Shown here: piece by piece, positions 7,022 to 12,192 of the stretch
Layout of the letters: every line of letters begins with the position of its first letter
Position numbering within the stretch: position 1 is the stretch's first letter
Assembly: GCF_004359215.1 (NCBI RefSeq)
Contig: NC_090617.1
Span: forward strand, 5,224,541 to 5,236,732
Origin: Bremia lactucae
Taxonomy: Eukaryota; Oomycota; Peronosporomycetes; Peronosporales; Peronosporaceae
DNA length: 12,192 nt
Direction: 5' to 3'
Notes under the pieces: generated by a model
Told to the model about the DNA's origin: nothing
Database searches by the model: none
What the model saw: only the letters and a program-made list of their open reading frames with translations
Program-made: the position numbers and the translations under genes

Positions 7022-7033
7022 TGGAAGCACTTG
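7022..7033 (+). other. Primer-binding-site candidate
   Basis: TGGAAGCACTTG follows the presumed LTR end by two bases. It parallels TGGTAGCACT in the left element. The fit to a known tRNA 3' end is poor. Confidence 0.35.
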
Positions 7034-7075
7034 AAATCCTTCCCACGACCCGCACCTCTGCGTGTGTACGTGAGG

Positions 7076-8030
7076 ATGAGCCTCAACATCGATTGGGCTT
7101 ATTCCCCCCCACTTCTCCGAACATCATCGGGGGGTGGCAGGTCATTTGGCGCAGGGACTTGGTGAACAAGGCAGTCCTACTAAGCAACATGTTGCTCAGT
7201 TGGCCCAAGTTCGTGGGAAATGCAGCGCACACAATTGTTCACTGGCTTTTAGCTGTGGAGCAATGCGGTGTCGCACAAATCATCGAGGACGACAGCTGTA
7301 TGGTGTCGTACGCCATGTCGCATCTGCGCGGTTAGGCCTCAGAGTGGGCTAACTCGGCGCTTGTGGCGGACAGAAAGGCGGTCCCTACATGGGCGATCTT
7401 CAAGGAAAATATTCGCGCCATGTACCAGCCGCCGAACAACGAAGTGTTGCTTCAGACGCGCTTCTTTGGAGCGCGGCAGGCGAAGCGATCTCTGCTAGAG
7501 TATGTGCAAGAGATGCGCTCGCTGTCGGATCCATTACCATAGGTCCGATTCCAAAGCACGTCAAGGTGCCCACGTTTATGAACGAACTACGGCATGGCCC
7601 GTCGCGACAGGCCCTTCTCAGAAAGGTGCCGTCGGCGATGGAAGAGGCAATCCAAATTGCCTTAGTTGAGGGATTGAGATAGGCAGCTTATATAAGCCTC
7701 GGCTAGCGTCATCCAAATACGTAGCAATCCTACAACAGTGCCTCGGCGACAGCTTGGTATAAACCGTCGGCCGAGAGGTCAGATGTCACTCCCATGGAGT
7801 TGGGCAATGCAGACGTTGTCTGCTATAAATGCGGCAAGCGCGGCCATATGATGGATCGCTGCTATGCCAGGGTCCCTGCTGGGGAAAAGATGCCCAGCAA
7901 GAGGACTCCCTACCCAAAGGGCGATGGCAAGAACCAGCGTGCTCGACGCATGAGTTCTGCATCGACACTGAGGGGTCGGGAAATGCAGGAGCGCAGTAGG
8001 GGCGGGATACCCTAATGACGCGGACTCTGA
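7076..8030 (+). pseudogene. gag: Gag, capsid and CCHC nucleocapsid (right element)
   Basis: Gag packages element RNA. The start is uncertain (the ATG at 7076 opens a short frame). The capsid core is clear from 7300: MVSYAMSHLRG, a stop at 7333-7335, then ASEWANSALVADRKAVPTWA, MYQPPNNEVLLQTRFFGARQ and LLEYVQEMRSL, all typical of Retrotrans_gag. After a stop at 7540 the frame shifts to VPTFMNELRHGPSRQ and AMEEAIQIALVEG. About 42 bases of unrelated sequence with stops (7680-7722) precede QSYNSASATAWYKPSAERSD. The zinc knuckle CYKCGKRGHMMDRC (about 7821-7862) is intact CX2CX4HX4C and follows MELGNADVV. The frame ends at 8015. Confidence 0.9.
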
Positions 8031-8099
8031 AGATACCTTTAAGTTCAGAGTTGTGGAACAATAGTCCCTGAGATCTCGAAATTTCGGACCTCAATCCTG

Positions 8100-8470
8100 C
8101 TGGTCTATAGCGCTCAAGTACGAGGCTATGACCAGGTGATGACCCTCCTAGTGGATTCGGGTGCATCAAAAATTTGTAAAACTCGCAGCTCTTAGAAAAA
8201 GACCGGCGATACTTGAGTCGCTTTGACAGGATGGCAAGCGAGAAGAGGCGACCGTTCGTTTAGCGAGCAGCGTGCTCGTTAAGTTTGAGGGAGTTCAGGT
8301 AGAATTCGTCTTCAGCTTAATTGACTTCTTTTGTGAAGAGAAGTTCACAGTGCTATAAATGGAGACTCTGTATGACCTCATCCTAGGCATGCCATGGTTG
8401 GCAAAACACCAACCATGGATAGACTGGCGTACACGCACAGTTGCGAACTCTACGCAGGACACCGGAAACG
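8100..8470 (+). pseudogene. Retropepsin-like aspartic protease (right element)
   Basis: It would process Gag-Pol. The active-site block LLVDSGASK (about 8147-8173) keeps the D-S-G triad, unlike the left element. The next segment is frameshifted and contains stops (for example TAG after the S of RSS, and TAA at 8356-8358 where VLDM is expected). The C-terminal block ETLYDLILGMPWLAKHQPWI (8362-8421) is intact and matches the family's ILGMPWL flap-distal motif. A 10-bp perfect stem (ccatggttgg/ccaaccatgg) lies within it at 8392-8418. Confidence 0.87.
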
Positions 8471-9035
8471 ATGTGCTTCTGCGAGAGGGGAATGTAACTG
8501 ATATCGTAACAAACACAGTTAAGAGTGCGTTGACGGGATGTCAAACGTCATAAAATTTTACTCAGTGCCCTAAACCTAGTGTAGTTAGAAGAGTACAACT
8601 GGATGTCAGGTGACACAAATTCCTACCCAGCTCGTGGAGACTGGGGTAGTGAAAAGGGCAATGACAAGTAGTCATGTATCCCATCGCTCTGCACAGATCC
8701 CTTAGCCTGTGGTAGTAGACGGCGAGCTGACAGGAAGTCAAGCGTCGCATAAACTAGCACACTGCCTAGAGCCTTAAGCGGATGGAAGGGGTGCGTTATT
8801 TTGCAGGGCAACGGCACCCAGCTTCCAATCAAAGTTCGTGGTGACTTGAAGAGCGAGTACCCGACAGACTAAGACCATAAAAAGCACGTATAAACGAGTA
8901 ATCTTTAGATCAGTTCCGAATAAAGAAGACGGGCCTTCAAACGAGGTGTTCGAGGCCGTCAACGACAAAATTGCGGTGGCATCCTCAGCTGAGGTGCTCC
9001 GGCAAGTCTTTCAATCTGCTGAGGAGATAGCTTAG
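8471..9035 (+). pseudogene. Protease-RT linker, poorly conserved
   Basis: Between protease and RT lie about 565 bp with frequent stops in all frames. No catalytic motif is expected here in Ty3 elements and none is seen. The similar peptide ends SALTGCQTS (8553) and RRVQLDVR-like near 8590 hint at a second local duplication (gacgggatgtcaaacgtca and gacaggaagtcaagcgtcg, near 8530 and 8729), but divergence is high. Confidence 0.5.
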
Positions 9036-10285
9036 CTCCGGAGATGTCGTGATATCCGTTCTTTGCCGAATCAAAGGAAGGAAAGATCCACGAAATATTC
9101 ACACCAGTTCCAGAAGAGAACTTGGTGGACTGTTGCTCGTCGTTCACAATGGACGAGAGCATCCTCGAAAAGGACAAAAAGAAACGGTTAGCTCCTCGAG
9201 GCTGGGATGCCCTGAGAGTTACTCCGTTCTTTAAAGTTCTGTCGAAACATCGCAATGTATTCCCAGAAGAAGTGTCGAGCCGCCTACCTGCAGATAGGGG
9301 CATCGGGCACGAAACAGACCTCGAGCTTGGCACCAAGTATTGTGTGACTAGGCAATCGCCGTTGCCGAAAGAACAAGTCAATTTTATCGATGAGTTCTTC
9401 GACAAGCGAGCTAAGGCGGGACAAGTGCGTGAGAGCAAGTCGCCTCACTTCAGCACGACTTTCTGTCTGCGTAAAGCCACAGGTGGATGGCGCGTTGTTC
9501 ATGCTTACAATAAGCTGAACACGGCGACCATACCGGCGCAAACGCCAATCCTGCGGAAAGATAATTCGTTAAACTCAATGGGAAAGTCAACTACCTTTCC
9601 CGCGTTGGATTTGTAGGATGGCTACTATCAGGTACTCATGAGAGAGTCCGATGTGGCCAAAACAGCTGTAAGCACCCCAAGCGGTATGCCTTGAGAGTGG
9701 CTTGTGATGCCCCAAGGTTTTAAAAACGCACCAGCCTCATTCAACCGGGTGGTGTCTCACGTGATGCGTCAGCACCGTACCTACGCGCTCCATTACTTTG
9801 ACGATATATTCGTGCAAAGTAGGGCCGAGGACGGGCTGAGCGCAATAGAGTCGTTCAAGTGGTCAATCGAGTATTTCACTAAAAATGCCACCATATCCAT
9901 CTTGAGTTCATCGTGGTGATACTCTGTAGACTAGCGTCGCTAGCCTGTCCATGAAATTGGCATGAAAGCGCCAAATGTTTTAAACGTTGGACGTTCATTT
10001 TGACGCTGTGTTGCAGACTTTGAAGTACGCCCAATTGTACGTCAACTTGTAAAAGTGCGTCATAAGGGTCCTTAAGATACCTGTGCTGGGTTGCATCTTA
10101 GGTACACATGGTGTACGAGCAGACCCAGACAAGGTAAAATTAGTAAATGGATGGCCAATTTCACGACATGTGAAGGATTTACGCCTTTTCCTAGGGCTCG
10201 CTAATTACTTGCATAAATATAGCAAGAATTATGCTGAGCAAACTAAATTAGCATCTGACCTTCTTAAAAAGGGCGCAGAATGAGT
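9036..10285 (+). pseudogene. Reverse transcriptase (right element)
   Basis: The RT domain starts after NLVDCCSSFTMDESI-like sequence. It reads FPEEVSSRLPADRGI, the PLPKEQVNFIDEFFDKRAKA block, ATGGWRVVHAYNKLNTATIP, then ALDL-stop-DGYYQ (the catalytic Asp codon 9608-9610 is kept; TAG at 9614-9616). Next come AVSTPSGMP-stop-EWLVMPQGF, NAPASFNR and the catalytic box YFDDIF (9794-9811). After SAIE (9850) comes a ~142-bp insertion. RT resumes at about 9993 (QLYVNL-stop-KC, then GCILGTHGVRADPDKV and the FLGLANYLHKYSKNYAEQTK thumb/connection block to 10285). Both catalytic Asp pairs survive, but four or more stops make it inactive. Confidence 0.93.
9851..9992 (+). other. Insertion of unknown origin in RT
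   Basis: About 142 bp separates the SAIE peptide from the following RT thumb sequence, where related elements continue directly. The insert has stops (TGA near 9917, TAG near 9934), a near-palindrome ctagcgtcgctag (9932-9944), and no coding match. gtcgttca (9852-9859 area) and gacgttca (9990-9997) at its two ends may be a degraded target duplication. Confidence 0.5.
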
Positions 10286-10568
10286 TTGTTTTAAAGAACA
10301 AGAGGATGCGTCCACATCAGTAAAACAATTTCATGTAGAGGCACCGGTGTTGCCATTCCCAGACGCGGATAAGCCTTTTAGCGTTGTCTGCGATGCAAGT
10401 AATTTTGCAATCGGCAGCGCGCTCATGCAAAAGGATGAAAATGGTATTCATCATGTCATCTCTTATCAGTCCCGGCTTATGAGAGCCGCGGGACAGAATT
10501 ACCCAGTACTTTCAATAAAGTATGCTATTGTCAAGTTTCGAGTGCACCTATAAGGCACCGAACCATTT
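10286..10568 (+). pseudogene. RNase H, N-terminal half (right element)
   Basis: RNase H removes element RNA from the hybrid. APVLPFPDADKPFSVVCDAS begins the domain (about 10338-10400), followed by NFAIGSALMQKDENG and VISYQSRLMRAAGQNYPV. The family usually continues HDKELLAMKYAL; here VLSIKYAIVKFRVHL follows, so the acidic residue of the KE motif is lost by a short deletion. A TAA stop follows at 10551-10553, then GTEPF at the break point. The rest of the domain continues on the opposite strand in the inverted block. Confidence 0.88.
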
Positions 10569-11099
10569 CGATGGCGCATCATGGAGCACGTGAAAGATCA
10601 TAAGCTTGATATCTATGTCATGAGGCACATAGATTCTCAAAAGATCACAAGGTGGCCGCTGATGCCATAACAGGCCCTAGCTGCAATTCAAGCGACTTAG
10701 CTTAGCTTGCAGGTGCGGCGGAACGAAGCCTTTTCGTCCAAAAAATGCATCCAACAGCAGGCGACAATGTTTTTCCTGACTGTAGCTCTCTTTTATTTCG
10801 AAGGCCAATGAGCTCGTCACGTGGTAGGCCTTAATGGCTGCCAACGTTGACGAGCCAATTTGAGCCTTAGCACGAGGCAAGTCTTCCTGGTGTCTTGCCA
10901 TGAAGTCTGATTTTAAATATAGTTCAATTTACCTAAAATTGGGCGCGACAACGCGTCAGCCAAGACATTCGACTTATCCGGTATGTGTTAAACTCTAGAA
11001 TTAAATTTAGAAAAGAATGTAAGCCATCTTGCCATTTTAGGCGAGAGGTGCGGTGAATTTATTGTGGTTTGCAGTGATGCGTGATCCATATAACCCACG
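10569..11099 (-). pseudogene. Inverted block: RNase H C-terminus and integrase N-terminus
   Basis: Here the coding strand switches to minus. From 11095 leftwards it reads YMDHASL, SPHLSPKMARWLTFFSKFN, a stop, NVLADALSRP (RNase H end), a spacer including SSTLAAIKAYHVTSSLAFEI and PHLQAKLSRL, a stop, GLLWHQ, RIYVPHDIDIKLMIF and HDAPS at 10585-10571. These are the residues missing between GTEPF (ending 10568, plus) and SGQLGRE (from 11100, plus), so the block is the element's own segment inverted in place rather than another copy. Identity is high because order and both ends match. Confidence 0.85.
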
Positions 11100-11870
11100 A
11101 GTGGGCAACTGGGCCGTGAAAATACATTTTTAAGCGTGTCAGAGAATATTGGTGGCCACACCTATATAGATGGGTGGCCAACTATATTCCCTCTTGCGAA
11201 CACTGTCAACCCGTCAAGCCTGTACCGTTAAGCAGTGCGCCACTGAAGCCGCTACCGATTCCAACAGATTGTTGGAAGTCAGAAAGTCTAGACTTCATGT
11301 TTGGCATGCCGCCTGACCACAGGGGTCGGACGGAGCTTTCGTCTTTGTAGACAGACTGAGAAAATGGTGCATTAAGCACTATATAAAACATCGACCTCAG
11401 ACAAGGAGGCAGCTCTCTTGATTCCTGGATCATGTATACCGACTACACGGGATGCCCGAGTCCATAGTATCGGACCGGGATCCACTTTAACGTCAGTTTT
11501 TTGGTGACATATGTTTGAGCTGCTAGGTAGCAAGCTTCACATCTCGACTGCAGATCCTCCCCAGACCGATGGCCATACAGAACGTGCCAATCGGGTGGTG
11601 GAAGGTGTATTACGCACGACAGCTGCTCTAAAAGAATGGACCAAACGGTAACCCGTTGCGGAGTTCGCTATTAATACACTGTCCACGCCAGTACGGGTGA
11701 GACACCGCTTTATATAAACGGACTGCGCTATCCTCGGACGCCAGTCTCATTTGTTCGCAGCTCGAGTATTAGTGGGGCCCCTTACTTTGCTCGGTGCGAA
11801 AGTGGGACATAATTTCGTCAATATTACGATGACCCGCGAGGATATAATCTCAAAGATAAGATGTTTGCTC
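11100..11870 (+). pseudogene. Integrase, zinc-finger remainder and catalytic core (right element)
   Basis: Integrase joins element DNA to the host chromosome. The region reads SGQLGRENTFLSVSEN, WWPHLYRWVANYIPSCEHCQ (the CC pair of the HHCC finger; one His is Gln and the other sits in the inverted block). The core keeps all three D,D-35-E residues: SLDFMFGMP (Asp codon 11291), SIVSDRDP (Asp 11473) and TDGHTERANR (Glu 11580). The Asp-Asp and Asp-Glu codon distances are not multiples of three, so frameshifts lie between them, and a TAG follows near 11349. AEFAINTLSTPV (about 11659-11695) is the core's last block. Confidence 0.9.
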
Positions 11871-12192
11871 AAGTGAACCTTCCGGGTTGGAAGTGGTCAG
11901 TATGGGGTTAAGGCATGGAATGCCTGTTCTCCAAAGCAATAGCGATGTTTCATTATTTACAACTACGTCCTATGACCGACCTCTCGGTAATGTCATAGGC
12001 GAGTTGGATGCTAAAAACGTGAGCAAGGCTCAATGCTTTGTAGATGAGTGTAGCCATCACACAGAAAGTCCGTGACGCGATGACAAGTGCGCAGGATACG
12101 CGAAAAGAATATGCTGACCGAAATGGTCGCAAAACTAGTGAACGCTTAAGAGTGGGTGAAACAGTTCTATTAAGTACTGCTACCCTACCTAA
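11871..12192 (+). pseudogene. Post-integrase tail (right element), truncated by window
   Basis: It contains SDVSLFTTTSYDRPLG and ELDAKNVSKAQCFVDE (about 11941-12048). After a frameshift come AITQKVRDAMTSAQDTRKEY and RVGETVLLSTATLP, a stretch usual before the GPF-like and chromo regions in these elements. The 3' LTR and polypurine tract are not in the window. Confidence 0.75.

Larger units (their letters stand above)
6487..12192 (+). mobile_element. Degenerate Ty3/gypsy LTR retrotransposon, cut by right window edge
   Basis: The plus-strand order is LTR (6487-7019), primer-site-like sequence, gag with CCHC knuckle, protease, linker, RT, RNase H, integrase and the post-integrase tail; the 3' LTR is off the edge. 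Domain order (integrase last) is that of Ty3/gypsy. Stops, frameshifts, an RT insertion (about 9851-9992) and an inverted block (about 10569-11099) show a long-dead copy. Its gag, protease and linker differ clearly from the left element, so it is another family of the same superfamily. Confidence 0.93.

Noticed and set aside
7786..8169. Minus-strand 127-codon frame over gag and protease
   Set aside because: It is the shadow of the plus-strand CCHC knuckle and protease region, which carry clear motifs.
8959..9438. Minus-strand 159-codon frame over RT
   Set aside because: It is antisense to a plain RT coding region (FPEEV, IDEFF blocks); no domain in the minus reading.
10677..10901. A second, independently inserted minus-strand retroelement fragment
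   Set aside because: The fragment supplies exactly the segment missing from the plus-strand element and its ends match both neighbours, so inversion in place is simpler.
11206..11433. Minus-strand frame over the integrase
   Set aside because: The plus strand carries CEHC and SLDFMFGMP here; unlike 10569-11099, the minus reading has no element peptide.

Overview
The window looks like repeat-rich nuclear DNA of an oomycete, most likely a Phytophthora or downy-mildew relative. This rests on two decayed Ty3/gypsy retrotransposons whose gag, reverse-transcriptase and spacer wording I recognise from oomycete elements. The one convincing host gene also has short introns (52 and 61 bp) with CTAAC/CTAAT-like branch sites. 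I see no bacterial operon structure, no tRNA or rRNA, and no CRISPR array. Family calls come from reading motifs by eye, not from a database search.

Layout. (1) 1-3441, minus strand: a Ty3/gypsy element that runs off the left edge. Reading right to left it has a 436-bp 5' LTR, a primer-binding-site-like sequence, a leader, gag, protease, a linker built from two diverged ~400-bp repeats, and the first half of reverse transcriptase. All its frames are broken. (2) 3442-6486: an island of non-retroelement DNA. It holds a three-exon minus-strand gene for a 379-residue C2-domain protein (5157 to 3905), a 68-residue plus-strand ORF whose stop codon abuts the C2 stop codon, and two weak minus-strand ORFs upstream. 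A diverged ~140-bp sequence occurs on both sides of the island in opposite orientation (3461-3605 and 6117-6252). (3) 6487-12192, plus strand: a second Ty3/gypsy element with a 533-bp LTR, gag, protease, linker, RT, RNase H and integrase, cut by the right edge. It has many stops and frameshifts, a ~140-bp insertion in RT, and an inverted block of ~530 bp spanning RNase H and the integrase zinc finger.

The two elements are different families. They lie with their 5' LTRs facing each other across the gene island, so both read away from it. Neither can make a working polyprotein as written. The C2 gene is the only apparently intact protein-coding gene; it probably encodes a calcium- or membrane-responsive protein with an uncharacterised C-terminal domain.

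Most notable: the inverted repeat around the C2 gene, the in-place inversion in the right element with the palindromic dinucleotide CG at both joints, and a striking density of short perfect stem-loops in the left element. I found no clear sign of a wholly new defence or mobile system.
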